NCBI GenBank assembly: GCA_021613375.1
Contig: CM038716.1
Coordinates: 10,570,397 to 10,634,396, forward strand
From: Megaleporinus macrocephalus
Taxonomy: Eukaryota > Chordata > Actinopteri > Characiformes > Anostomidae
Direction: 5' to 3'
Length of the DNA: 64,000 nt
Both the position numbers and the translations under genes were made by a program. Under the pieces are notes generated by a model. That model saw only the letters and a program-made list of their open reading frames with translations. It was not told the DNA's origin and searched no databases. Positions 44,926-58,429 of this stretch are shown here, piece by piece; the first letter of the stretch is position 1; every line of letters starts with the position of its first letter.

Positions 44926-45468
44926 CCTCTCTCTATCTCTCACTCTGTCTTTCTGTCACTCTCTGTCTCTCACTCACTTTCTCTCTCTCTCTGTGTCTCT
45001 CTCTTTCTACCTCTCTGTCTTTGTTTTCCCTGTCTCTCTATCTACCTCTCTCTCTGTCTCTAACTTTCTCTCTTTCATTTTCTCTCTCTGACTTTCTTTT
45101 TCACTACTGTTCTCTATCACTATCTATTCCCTTTCTCTGCTTTCTTCATATATCTCTGTATCTCTCTCTCTTCTTTTTTCTCTCTCCCTCACTTTTTCTT
45201 ACTTTTCTTTCTTTCCCTCTCGCTCAATCATTTTCTCCTCCCTGTCTCCATCTCTCGGTCTCGTCATTTTCTCTTTCTGTTTTTCTCCTCTTTTCTCTAC
45301 TTCCCTCTTTCATATCTCTCTCTCTATTTTTTCTCACTCTCTATCATTCTCTCCACCCTTCTCTCTTCTGTCGGCCCTCCTCTCTTCTTTCTCTTTTTTA
45401 CTCTCTCCATCTCTCTCGCCCCTCAATCCCTCAGTTCTTTTTATCTCTTGCTTTTTGTCTCCCCATTC

Positions 45469-45522
<54 letters not shown>

Positions 45523-45787
45523 GGCTGTCTCTATCTCTCTCCATTCAGCTTTCACTTTCTCACTTTCCTTCATATATCTCTCCATCCTTTCTCTTTCACC
45601 TTATTTCTCTCCATCTTCCTCTCTCACAATCTCTCTCCTCCTCCATCTCTCTGTTCTCTCTATCTCTTGCTTTTTATCTCCCCAAGCTTTTGTCTTTCCC
45701 TTTCTCTTTCTTTCTCTCTCTCCATTTAGCTCGTCTCCTTCTCCCTCTCCCTTTCTCTTTTCTCTTGCTCACTCCATCTTTTTCTTC

Positions 45788-45823
<36 letters not shown>

Positions 45824-45835
45824 TATATGTGTTTC
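43821..45835. repeat. 2-kb CT-rich polypyrimidine tract
   Basis: TCTC repeats with interspersed ATCTACC and CACTCTACC motifs, more degenerate after 45000. The 733-residue Ser/Leu open frame is due to the absence of purine-rich stop codons, not to a gene. Confidence 0.9.
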
Positions 45836-46780
45836 TCTGTCTTTGTTTCTTTCTGTTTGCATGTTTTGGAAAGACCACTCCATTCTTTCTTCGGACCACC
45901 CAGAGTTTGTGCAAGCTGTTAGTTCAAAACGTCTTCTCATTAAAATAGGCATCGATCACTCGTCCCACCGTCCACCGTACCAGGACACAACTGGTCCCTC
46001 CTGAAGTTGAGTCCTCTCTCTCTGAGAGCGATGAGGGATCAGGAGCCCGTTCAGAACGAGTGTGGAACTCATTTTCTCCTATAAACACAAACCTAACGGA
46101 GGAGCGTGGCCTTCGCCCTTGAGCGAGAGAGCGAGTAAGACAGAGAGAGTGATAGAGAGAGTGATAGAGAGAGAGAGAAAGAGAGCATCGTGAGATCTCC
46201 AGATTACCGAGGTCTGGCTGCAGGCCGGCGCGTTGTTCCCTCGTTCCGTCCTCCGTGTTTCTGCGGTGGAGCCGCTGTAAACCGTGCTGGACGGCGGAGC
46301 AGAGCCAGAGCCGTTTGAAGCCGCATGTGTGAACGATTAACAATTCTTTTATGACGCGTCTCCTCCGCGATTCCTTTCATTTTTCCCAAGTGCACTCCAA
46401 GGAAACTTATCATGAGCATTAATGGAGCGCACGCACACTTACTCACCACACCTCTGACGCTGGGCGAGGGAGCGCGTGTGTGGGTGACTCGATGTCTGGA
46501 CTCGATAAACACTCGCCGGCGCTGGTTGCACTGCAGGATGTGCGCATTTACCGCTTTCCCCGCCATTTACAAACCAAATAATACACCACACACTGTATAC
46601 GGGTGAGGACCAGGATGGACGGAAGCTTCCACTGAACCAACAACATGAGCTGTATCGATAGAGAGGATTGCACATGATGACGTTTATAGTGACCTCAGTG
46701 GGCAACGATTTATCACAAGAAGACATACAAGTTCAAGCTTTAACTTAAACACTGAGAATTGTGCTGGTGATGAACTCAAA
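45836..46780. other. CpG-richer unique interval
   Basis: Stands out from its repeats: 46060-46600 has many CpGs (GCCGGCGCGTTGTTCC, CGCGATTCC, GGCGAGGGAGCGCGTG) and no repeats apart from a GA tract at 46138-46188. Open frames on both strands are short. It could be regulatory DNA or an unrecognised first exon. Confidence 0.35.
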
Positions 46781-46784
46781 ACTT

Positions 46785-49700
46785 CTCTTTAACACTAGAA
46801 CCACACTAGAACTCAACAGTCACCCAAAACCTTACTTTAAGACTACACTAGAACTCAATAGTCACCCAAACCTCTCTTTAAGACTACACTAGAACTCAAT
46901 AGTCACCCAAACCTCTCTTTAAGACTACACTAGAACTCAATAGTCACCCAAACTTCTCTTTAAGACTATATTAGAACTTGTCACCCAAACTTCTCTTTAA
47001 GACTATATTAGAACTTGTCACCCAAAACCTCTCTTTAAAACTACACTAGAACTCAATAGTCACCCAAAACCTCTCTTTAAGACTACACTAGAACTCAATA
47101 GTCACCCAAAACCTCTCTTTAAGACTACACTAGAACTCAATAGTCACCCAAACCTCTCTTTAAGACTACACTAGAACTCAATAGTCACCAAAAACCTCTC
47201 TTTAAAACTACACTAGAACTCAATAGTCACCCAAACCTCTCTTTAAGACTAAACTAGAACTCAATAGTCACCCAAACTTTTCTTTAAGACTACACTAGAA
47301 CTCAATAGTCACCCAAACATCTCCTTAAGACTACACTAGAACTCAATAGTCACCCAGACTTCTCCTTAAGACTACACTAGAACTCAATAGTCACACAAAA
47401 CCTCTCATTAAGACTACACTAGAACTCAATAGTCACCCAAAACTCTCTTTAAGACTAAACTAGAAATCAATAGTCACCCAAACTTTTCTTTAAGACTACA
47501 CTAGAACTCAATAGTCACCCAAACATCTCCTTAAGACTACACTAGAACTCAATAGTCACACAAAACCTCTCATTAAGACTACACTAGAACTTCAATAGTC
47601 ACCCAAAACTCTCTTTAAGACTACACTAGAACTCAATAGTCACCCAAAACCTCTCTTTAAGACTACACTAGAACTCAATAGTCACCCAAACCTCTCTTTA
47701 AGACTACACTAGAACTCAATAGTCACCCAAAACCTCTCTTTAAGACTACACTACAACTCAATAGTCACCCAAACCTCTCTTTAAGACTACACTAGAACTC
47801 AATAGTCACCCAAACTTCTCTTTAAGACTATATTAGAACTTGTCACCCAAAACCTCTCTTTAAAACTACACTAGAACTCAATAGTCACCCAAACCTCTCT
47901 TTAAGACTACACTAGAACTCAATAGTCACCCAAAGTTCTCTTTAAGACTATATTAGAACTTGTCACCCAAAACCTCTCTTTAAAACTACACTAGAACTCA
48001 ATAGTCACCCAAACCTCTCTTTAAGACTAAACTAGAACTCAATAGTCACCCAAACCTCTCTTTAAGACTACACTAGAACTCAATAGTCACCCAAACATCT
48101 CCTTAAGACTACACTAGAACTCAATAGTCACCCAGACCTCTCCTTAAGACTACACTAGAACTCAATAGTCACACAAAACCTCTCATTAAGACTACACTAG
48201 AATTCAATAGTCACCCAAAACTCTCTTTAAGACTAAACTAGAACTCAACAGTCACCCAAACTTTTCTTTAAGACTACACTAGAACTCAATAGTCACCCAA
48301 ACATCTCCTTAAGACTACACTTGAACTCAATAGTCACACAAAACCTCTCATTAAGACTACACTAGAACTCAATAGTCACCCAAAACTCTCTTTAAGACTA
48401 CACTAGAACTCAATAGTCACCCAGACCTCTCTTTAAGTACTTAACAATCACCCAAACTTCTCTTTAAGACTACACTAGAACTCAATAGTCACCCAAACCT
48501 CTCTTTAAGTACTTAACAATCACCCAAACTTCTCTTTAAGACTACACTAGTACTCAATAGTCACCCAAACCTCTCTTTAAGACTACACTAGAACTCAATA
48601 GTCAAACAAACTTCTCTTTAAGACCACACTAGAACTCAATAGTCACCCAAACTTCTCTTTAAGTCTACACTAGAACTCAATAGTCACCCAAAACCTCTCT
48701 TTAAGACTACACTAGAACTCAATAGTCACCCAAAACCTTACTTTAAGACTACACTAGAACTCAATAGTCACCCAAAACCTCTCTTTAAGACTACACTAGA
48801 ACTCAATAGTCACCCAAACATCTCTTTAAGACTACACTATAACTCAATAGTCACCCAAACCTCTCTTTAAGACTACACTAGAACTCAATAGTCACCCAAA
48901 CTTCTCTTTAAGACTATATTAGAACTTGTCACCCAAAACCTCTCTTTAAAACTACACTAGAACTCAATAGTCACCCAAACCTCTCTTTAAGACTAAACTA
49001 GAACTCAATAGTCACCCAAACTTTTCTTTAAGACTACACTAGAACTCAATAGTCACCCAAACCTCTCTTTAAGACTAAACTAGAACTCAATAGTCACCCA
49101 AACCTCTCTTTAAGACTAAACTAGAACTCAATAGTCACCCAAACTTTTCTTTAAAACTACACTAGAACTCAATAGTCACCCAAACCTCTCTTTAAGACTA
49201 AACTAGAACTCAATAGTCACCCAAACCTCTCTTTAAGACTAAACTAGAACTCAATAGTCACCCAAACATCTCCTTAAGACTACACTAGAACTCAATAGTC
49301 ACCCAGACTTCTCCTTAAGACTACACTAGAACTCAATAGTCACACAAAACCTCTCTTTAAGACTACACTAGAACTCAATAGTCACCCAAACCTCTCTTTA
49401 AGTACTTAACAATCACCCAAACTTCTCTTTAAGACTACACTAGTACTCAATAGTCACCCAAACCTCTCTTTAAGACTACACTAGAACTCAATAGTCAAAC
49501 AAACTTCTCTTTAAGACCACACTAGAACTCAATAGTCACCCAAACTTCTCTTTAAGTCTACACTAGAACTCAATAGTCACCCAAAACCTCTCTTTAAGAC
49601 TACACTAGAACTCAATAGTCACCCAAACCTCTCTTTAAGACTACACTAGAACTCAATAGTCACCCAAACCTCTCTTTAAGACTACACTAGAACTCAATAG

Positions 49701-51483
49701 TCAAACAAACTTCTCTTTAAGACCACACTAGAACTCAATAGTCACCCAAACATCTCCTTAAGACTACACTAGAACTCAATAGTCACCCAGACTTCTCCTT
49801 AAGACTACACTAGAACTCAATAGTCACCCAAAACTCTCTTTAAGACTACACTAGAACTCAATAGTCACCCAAACCTCTCTTTAAGTACTTAACAATCACC
49901 CAAACTTCTCTTTAAGACTACACTAGTACTCAATAGTCACCCAAACCTCTCTTTAAGACTACACTAGAACTCAATAGTCAAACAAACTTCTCTTTAAGAC
50001 CACCCTAGAACTCAATAGTCACCCAAACTTCTCTTTAAGTCTACACTAGAACTCAATAGTCACCCAAACCTCTCTTTAAGACTACACTAGAACTCAATAG
50101 TCACCCAAAACCTCTCTTTAAGACTACACTAGAACTCAATAGTCACCCAAAACCTCTCTTTAAGACTACACTAGAACTCAATAGTCACCCAAACCTCTCT
50201 TTAAGACTACACTAGAACTCAATAGTCACCCAAACTTCTCTTTAAGACTATATTAGAACTTGTCACCCAAAACCTCTCTTTAAAACTACACTAGAACTCA
50301 ATAGTCACCCAAACCTCTCTTTAAGACTAAACTAGAACTCAATAGTCACCCAAACTTTTCTTTAAGACTACACTAGAACTCAATATTCACCCAAACATCT
50401 CCTTAAGACTACACTAGAACTCAATAGTCACACCAAACATCTCCTTAAGACTACACTAGAACTCAATAGTCACCCAAACATCTCCTTAAGACTACACTAG
50501 AACTCAATAGTCACACAAAACCTCTCTTTAAGACTACACTAGAACTCAATAGTCACCCAAACCTCTCTTTAAGACTACACTAGAACTCAATAGTCACACA
50601 AACTTCTCTTTAAGACTACACTAGAACTCAATAGTCACCCAAAACCTCTCTTTAAGACTACACTAGAACTCAATAGTCACCCAAAACCTCTCTTTAAGTA
50701 ATTAACAATCACCCAAACTTCTCTTTAAGACTACACTAGAACTCAATAGTCACCCAAACCTCTCTTTAAGACTACACTAGAACTCAATAGTCACCCAAAC
50801 TTCTCTTTAAGACTACACTAGAACTCAATAGTCACCCAAACCTCTCTTTAAGACTACACTAGAACTCAATAGTCACCCAAACCTCTCTTTAAGACTACAC
50901 TAGAACTCAATAGTCACCCAAAACCTCTCTTTAAGACTACACTAGAACTCAATAGTCACCCAAAACCTCTCTTTAAGACTACACTAGAACTCAATAGTCA
51001 CCCAAAACCTCTCTTTAAGTAATTAACAATCACCCAAACTTCTCTTTAAGACTACACTAGTACTCAATAGTCACCCAAACCTCTCTTTAAGACTACACTA
51101 GAACTCAATAGTCACCCAAACCTCTCTTTAAGACTACACTAGAACTCAATAGTCACCCAAACTTCTCTTTAAGACTACACTAGAACTCAATAGTCACCCA
51201 AACTTCTCTTTAAGACTACACTAGAACTCAATAGTCACCCAAAACCTCTCTTTAAGTAATTAACAATCACCCAAACTTCTCTTTAAGTCTACACTAGAAC
51301 TCAATAGTCACCCAAAACCTCTCTTTAAGACTACACTAGAACTCAATAGTCACCCAAAACCTCTCTTTAAGACTACACTAGAACTCAATAGTCACCCAAA
51401 CCTCTCTTTAAGACTACACTAGAACTCAATAGTCACCCAAAACCTCTCTTTAAGACTACACTAGAACTCAATAGTCACCCAAA
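46785..51483. repeat. 41-bp satellite array, about 115 units
   Basis: The unit is CTCTCTTTAAGACTACACTA followed by GAACTCAATAGTCACCCAAAC, with 40-42-base length variants. Two diagnostic shortened forms recur: TATATTAGAACTTGTCACCC and TAAGTACTTAACAATCACCC. Their repeated order indicates higher-order amplification (for example 48420-48620, 49380-49570 and 49860-50050). It is the longest array in the window. Confidence 0.9.
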
Positions 51484-52325
51484 TTGTAAAAATACATCAC
51501 CACAGTGTTTTTAAACAAGCTTAAACAGACCCAGGTCTTTAGAAAGGACTTTGTTGGAAGAAAACATCATCTCTCTATGAGAATAACTTTGCAGGAGAAG
51601 GAAAAACATATTTCACTTTAAATGTAAGTAATGATGCACAGATTCCGGGAAAAAAAATTATGGATTTTTTCCCCATAGAGAATGAATGGGACTGAAAAGT
51701 GCACACCGATCTACTAAACTTCTCCTCCACGGACAGACACCGTATCGCATACACTGACTCAGGGCAGACCACCAACCACAACTGTAGTGTTAGTTTGACC
51801 TGCACTCGTCTGTTTGTTGTTTTTTTCCATCCCTCTTTTTTCATCCATACAGTCCCATTCATTTTCAAGTGCACCCAAATATCATGGTTTGGTTTAACCT
51901 ACAGCCTCCAAACTGCCTGTACTCTCTCAGGGCAGATCCCCAAACACACTGACCCGCACTCCTCTACTTGTCATTTATTCATCCCTCGTTCCTCGCACTG
52001 CTTAAGCTTCGCAACCATCCTCTTTTCTACGTACTATATAAACTATATACTTATATACTTATATACTATAAACTTGTATTTTTTGCTTATGCATTTTTTT
52101 GGTAAAGTAGCCTCAACTGAGGCTCTCTCAGCCTGTCCTGGAGGCTCTTTCCATATCCAGGAATGACTGCATTACCTGAAAGCTATAGTCTTAACCCTTT
52201 AACGCCAAGTGACTCATATTTGATACATACATTTCTAAAACATGTGAATCATCACTGTTATCAGTTGATCTGCTGTTTGCCTAAAGCTACATTTTACCGG
52301 AGAATTATTATTATTTTTATTTTTT
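51484..52325. other. Intergenic interval with a small inverted repeat
   Basis: GAATGAATGGGACTG (about 51680) and CAGTCCCATTCATTTTC (about 51850) are inverted, and TCAGGGCAGA.C.CCAA occurs twice (about 51760 and 51930). No gene. Confidence 0.45.
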
Positions 52326-53545
52326 ATTTTTTTAATTAATGAGATGATATATTCCAGTTCTATATTTTTGTATATATTTATTATTTATTCTAGTCCTATA
52401 TTCTAGTATGTATTTATAATATATTCTAGTTCTATATTCTAGCATATATCTATTAATAATATACTTCAGTTCTGTACTCTGGTATATATTTATAATATTT
52501 TCTAGTTCTATTCTCTGGTATACGTCTATAATATATTGCATTTCTAAAGACCTGTATATGTTTATAGTATATACTGCTTCTATATGTTTACAATATACTC
52601 CAGTCCTATATTTTGGTATATATTTATTATTTATTCTAATTCTATATTCTAGTATATATGTATTAATAATATACTCCAGTTCTATACTCTGATATATATT
52701 TATAATATATTCCAGTTCTATATTCTAGTATGTATTTATAATATATTCTAGTCCTATATTCTTGTATATACATATTAATAATATACTCTAGTTCTATACG
52801 CTGGTATGTATTTATAATATTTTCTAGTTCTGTACTCTGGTATACGCCTATAATATATTACACTTTTAAAGACTTGTTTATGTTTATAATATATACTGCT
52901 TCTATATGTTTGCAATATACTCCAGTCCTATATTTTGGTATATATTTATTATTTATTCTAGTTCTATATTCTAGTATATATGTATTAATAATATACTCCA
53001 GTTCTATACTCTGGCATATATTTATATTTATAATATATATATATATTTATAATATATTCCAGTTCTATATTCTAGTATGTATTTATAATATATTCTAGTC
53101 CTATATTCTTGTATACGCTGGTATGTATTTATAAAAAATTCTAGTTCTATACTCTGGTATATATTTACAATATATTCTAGCTCGACATTCTAGCATATAT
53201 GTATTAATAATATACTCCAGTTCTATACTCTGATATATATTTATAATATATTCTAGTTCTATATTCTAGTATGTATTTATAATATATTCTAGTTCTATAT
53301 TCTAGTATGTATTTATAATATATTCTAGTTCTACATTCTAGCATGCATTTCTAATATATTCTTGTTCTATTATCTAGTATATATGTATTAATAATATACT
53401 TCCGTTCTGTAATGGTATATATTTATAATATTTTCTAATTCTATACTCTGGCATATGCCTATAATGTATTGTACTTCTAAAGACTTGTATGTGTGTATAA
53501 TATATATTGCTTCTATATGTTTGCAATATACTCCAGTTCTATATT
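52326..53545. repeat. AT-rich degenerate minisatellite (TATTCTAGT type)
   Basis: Units of about 45-50 bases combining TTATAATATATTCTAGTTCT and ATATTCTAGTATGTAT. A larger block of about 350 bases with AAAGACTTGTATATGTTTAT and TGCTTCTATATGTTTGCAAT recurs at about 52540, 52868 and 53480. Confidence 0.85.
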
Positions 53546-53551
53546 CTAGTA

Positions 53552-53552
<1 letters not shown>

Positions 53553-53607
<55 letters not shown>

Positions 53608-53705
53608 TATATAAAATACTCAATAACTTTACAAAGGCACATAATATATATTTAATATTAGCTTGATTGTACTTAAAGTTGTTATCAGTGGTGTTTTCCA
53701 AAATA

Positions 53706-53780
<75 letters not shown>
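53553..53780. repeat. Two (TA)n microsatellites
   Basis: TA tracts at about 53553-53612 and 53711-53779, separated by about 100 bases of unique AT-rich DNA. Confidence 0.9.
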
Positions 53781-53782
<2 letters not shown>

Positions 53783-55020
53783 CTGTTAAATTCTGTTTTG
53801 AGTAAAAAAACATCTTTCACTGCATTACTGAAAGCACTAAAGCTTTAGATCTGCAGTGCCAGTGAATGCGCTCCTTCTTTCATTGTTTGTATATATAAAG
53901 GGCTTTAGTGTCTTATAGGGGGGCCCCCCCCCACCTCCCCCTTACATTACACCCCTGCTGTCAGTGGAATCGGTGTGAGACCTCACAAGTACAGTAATTG
54001 GCTACATAATGTATGTGTGTGGCGATGTCTTTAGCTCTCCATGGGGACCAAATGTCCCCACAATGATGGACAACAGTAAGATTCTGACGCTGTGGTGAGA
54101 TTTGGTTAGCGTCCCCATGAGGACCAATTCAGCTCCCATTAGAAACACAGACGCCTGGGTGTCGAGGCTCATGTTAGTGTAGAGTCAGAGTGTGTTACCC
54201 GCGTTCGTCCAGACAAAACACCCCCCACACAGTACAGCTTAATAAACACTCTGACTCCTCCAACCTCCAATCAGCAGGCATGGGCTCCTCTGAGCCGCTG
54301 TCCAGCACTCTGACCATTACAATAAGCAGAGCAATACAGAGTGTGTTCAGGTAACCGGTTCCTCAGATGTAATTAAGGAATGGCAGTTAACAGGAACGCT
54401 GGAGTTCAGGTCCCCATCCGACTGTAAAAGACTGGTGCACTGATCTGCTGTACACCTGCACAATGGGGACCTTCACAGAAGAGTCACCAAAGACCTTCCC
54501 TGCATCCTCACCACAAAACTCAGACCATCTAAACAAGCCCCACACAGTTTGGAAACAAGTCCTGTGAGCTAATGAAGTTAAATTAGAGGAGCAGAACCTG
54601 ATGAAAACATCTCCAACTGTGTGTCACTGCGGTTGAAGGATCATGCTTTGAGCTTATGCTGCAGCCATGATATGGAGAACACCTCAACGGTGCAGGGAAG
54701 AATAGATTTCGTTAAATGCCAGCAAATTCTGGAAGTAAACATTACAAACTGCTCCCCATCCTGGACAATGAGAGTCTAACCCTAACCCTAACCCTAGACT
54801 CTGGGTTTTAGTCCATTAAGAAACCTCTGGTTACATCTTACCGTTGCTTTATTTCATACTTATGGATCTACATCCATAAACACTTCGGTCTATGAACATA
54901 TAGTTCACTGGCGATAGCAGCCCAACTCACATCTGCAGATCATGTGACCTGATCTACTGCTGCTGACATCACACTCTCTGTATGTTATCTATAGCAGATA
55001 CATAGTGGGTACTATAGTGG
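53781..55020. other. Intergenic interval with telomere-like motif and a dispersed palindrome
   Basis: Unique DNA with a C-run at 53922-53933, GGGGACCAAATGTCCCC at 54043-54059 and a short telomere-like repeat at 54778-54796. No exon is recognised. Confidence 0.45.
54778..54796. repeat. Interstitial telomere-like repeat (CCCTAA)3
   Basis: AACCCTAACCCTAACCCTA: three CCCTAA units, the vertebrate telomere sequence. It is bracketed by AGAGTCT (54771-54777) and AGACTCT (54796-54802), which are exact inverted repeats. Confidence 0.8.
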
Positions 55021-55159
55021 GTACATATATATATATGAACAAAAACATACTTTACTTTCAATGTAAGTCAAAGGAACCAGATTTTTTTCCAAGCTGTTTT
55101 GGAAAAAATTCGCAAGTATATATATATATATTTGGAATTAAGTGGTACATAGTATGGTG

Positions 55160-55170
55160 GTATGGGTACA

Positions 55171-55231
<61 letters not shown>
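55160..55231. repeat. (ATCT)n microsatellite
   Basis: About 18 uninterrupted ATCT units. Confidence 0.95.
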
Positions 55232-55721
55232 GTAAAACAGCTGAAGATGAAAAGAGGATAATGATCCTAAACACACCACAATACCCACAGTGGGTGACCT
55301 CAAGAGGAGTAAGTTGAAGGTTTAGCCAGAGTCCTCACAGGACCTGTGACTTGTGGATAGTCCTCACCAGAGCAGCGCACAAGTGCAAGCATATCTCACG
55401 GTACTAGGGGACTTTTAGAGAATAAACAGATTTAAATTCCGCCCAAACAAAACCCGTCTTATATACAGTAACTTTAAGAATGAGGCCTGGCACTGTTCTA
55501 CTGGAATAACCAGGGAATTACGATGGCTGATGTTTCCACTGTGTGAAAACATTGCATGGTGAATGGACCAATAGGAATGCTCCAAATACACTTTCTGGTT
55601 CCATTGACTTACATTAAAAGACATAATTCAAGGTTTTGGCCTCTCTGGTAATGTTGCCATGTTAGAGATACTTGTTTTATAGTTCGGGGGCTTGAAGGTC
55701 ACATGGTTTCATAGTGGTGTA
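55232..55721. other. Intergenic interval
   Basis: Unique DNA containing another CTGGTTCCATTGACTTACAT dispersed motif at about 55593-55612. Confidence 0.4.
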
Positions 55722-56239
<518 letters not shown>

Positions 56240-56818
56240 GGTGTGAGTGACAAACGGTTTTAATTAAAGTCTATTAAAGTTTCACACCGTCAAAACTCAA
56301 CCTCACACCACAAAGAGAGAGAGAGAGAGAGAGAGATACTGAGGGTGAATGAGAGGATGAGAGTGTCAGTCTGGGTGTGAAGGGAAGTAACTATTATTGC
56401 AATACACAAAAGCCGAACCTCATTATACTTCACTGCGTAATTGGGGTCCATTTTCTCCACTCTGCCCCCCTCAACCCCCCCCCCTCCCCCCCAACACTCC
56501 GTTTCCTTAATGAATCGCTCCGTCCTGTCAGTAATAACTCGGTTAACACCTCCTGATTAAATGCTAACAGGCCATCATCGATTCTCACTTCACCCGCGCG
56601 CATCCTCGCGCTAAACTGTTAACTCATTTCGGAAACGCTAATACACACACACACACACACACACACACTCTCTTTCACACACACTCTCACGCGCGCGGTA
56701 GCTGCACTCCTGGCCCTGCTGCAGGGTGTCTGGTCAGTGTCTGGTCAGTCGAACCTGCTCTGCGCTGTGTTTCTCCTGGACCGCAGCCAGACGTCCCCAC
56801 AGCGCTCGAGCAGCTCAC
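56240..56818. other. Intergenic interval with GA, C-run and CA microsatellites
   Basis: GA tract (about 56313-56335), C-rich stretch (56464-56492) and CA tract (56643-56670). CpG density rises to the right. Confidence 0.5.
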
Positions 56819-57004
56819 GCGGTCCCCACACTGCGCTAAAACACGCCGTGCCGTGTATATTCTGGTGTCTGGCTCGTCTCGCGGGTCCATTAACATCTCT
56901 AACGTGCTGTTAAACCGTTTGTCCCAAAACATTAGCAGCTTCTCCGGGTGCAAGGAGACCACCCCCACCAGCCCACCCAACACCCTCAACTGCCCCTCCA
57001 CGCG
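56819..57004 (-). CDS. Candidate exon of an unidentified gene
   Basis: On the minus strand a 186-base segment is bounded by CTGCCTCTTTAG (acceptor-like) and GACCGC|GTGAGC (donor-like) and is open in phase 0 throughout. It encodes 62 residues of balanced composition including LHPEKLLMFWDKRFNSTLEM and DPRDEPDTRIYTARRVLAQC. It sits in a CpG-rich stretch about 3.9 kb upstream of chordin on the opposite strand. I recognise no family, and no partner exon is seen, so it may be chance in GC-rich DNA. Confidence 0.22.
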
Positions 57005-57395
57005 CTAAAGAGGCAGCGATCTCCCAGTTTCCTTCCAATTCCCACTTTTCCATTTTTCCCAAAAGAGCTGAAAACCACCGACTGACTCCTCTCTTCTCTT
57101 TTTTCTTCTGTTTATTCCTTTCTTCTCTTTACTCTTTATTCTTCTCTTTATTCTTCTCTTCCATTTATTCTTCTCTTTAATCTTTTCTTCTCTTTATTCC
57201 TCTCGTTTTTCTTTCTGACTTGTTTTTCTTCTTTTCCAGCTATTAGTCTCCTTTATTTTGTTTAGTTAACCTGGAATGCTCTCTCCTCCATTTTTCTTCT
57301 TCTTATTCTACCCTTTTTTTACTTTCCTCTCTTCTCGACTTTTCGGTTGTTTATTCTGTTTGTTTCTTTTTTGTTTTAGTCGTTTCTTTTTTAAA
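57005..57395. other. T/C-rich interval
   Basis: Polypyrimidine-rich unique DNA (TTTATTCTTCTCTTTA repeats). No feature. Confidence 0.5.
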
Positions 57396-57400
57396 CCCAC

Positions 57401-57432
<32 letters not shown>

Positions 57433-57491
57433 ATATCTTTATCTCTCTATTATCTATATATAATCTTCATCTCTCTCTCTGTGTCTAACTT

Positions 57492-57562
<71 letters not shown>

Positions 57563-57695
57563 CTTTCTTTTTAAAACACTCTCTCTCTCTATCTCTCTAT
57601 CTATATCTTTATCTCTCTCTTTATCTATATATAATCTTCATCTCTCTCTCTTTGTCTAACTTTCTATATATATATATATATATATATTTTAACCC

Positions 57696-57760
<65 letters not shown>

Positions 57761-57870
57761 ATATATATACCTCTCTCTTTATCTATATATAATCTTTATC
57801 TCTCTATCTCTGTCTATATATACATATTTATATATAAGTCTCTCTCTCTGTCTCTCTCTCTGTCTCTCTC
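57396..57870. repeat. Compound CT/ATCT/TA microsatellite cluster
   Basis: Two similar halves (57396-57565 and 57578-57760), each with CTCT, TATATCTTTATCTCTCT, TATATATAATCTTCATCTCT and a long ATCT tract: a duplicated compound microsatellite. Confidence 0.9.
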
Positions 57871-58357
57871 TTTCTCTCCCTGTATTAGAAACAATAGCAC
57901 AATACAATATTCTATGCTAGTTAAACTCTTTCAGACTCTCTTTCTTTCTTTCTTTCTTTCTTTCTTGCTCCCTCCTTACCTCCTACAGGTAGGGATCAAG
58001 CTCGTTCCCTGCTTCTCTCCCCCCTGCCCCCCCCCCCCCCCCCCCCACCCGGTCAGTGTTCTATTGCCCGTTTCCTCTCCATTCTCCCCCCATTCTGCCC
58101 TCTTTAGCATGTGCATGGTGCAGCGGGGTGGAGGTCCGGAACGAGCCCTTCCCTCCGCGTGAGCTCCCCGGGCCTTTATTACTCTGTTATTTTTATTTTT
58201 ATGATTCTATTACCCCGTTAGTTTACCCCCGATTTACCCCGCGCGCTCGCTCGCTCGCGCGCTTCCTGAGCGGGAAATGGCCCTCGCCCCCTACAGAGAG
58301 AGGCCCCGGAGAGAAAGGGGGCGCACAATGATCCGCATCAACAACAACATAATCACA
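57871..58357. other. Interval with C-run and CpG-rich segment
   Basis: TTTC tract (57941-57965), C-run (58026-58046), then a CpG-rich segment 58120-58330 including GCGCGCTCGCTCGCTCGCGC. It may be upstream regulatory DNA of chordin; no motif is decisive. Confidence 0.4.
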
Positions 58358-58361
58358 CATG

Positions 58362-58428
<67 letters not shown>
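58358..58428. repeat. (ATT)n microsatellite
   Basis: About 23 uninterrupted TTA triplets. Confidence 0.95.

Positions 58429-58429
<1 letters not shown>

Noticed and set aside
43803..46004. 733-residue Ser/Leu-rich open frame
   Set aside because: The CT-rich tract cannot encode stops in this frame; composition only.
54778..54796. Chromosome end
   Set aside because: Only three telomere-type units, with unique sequence and chordin exons further right.
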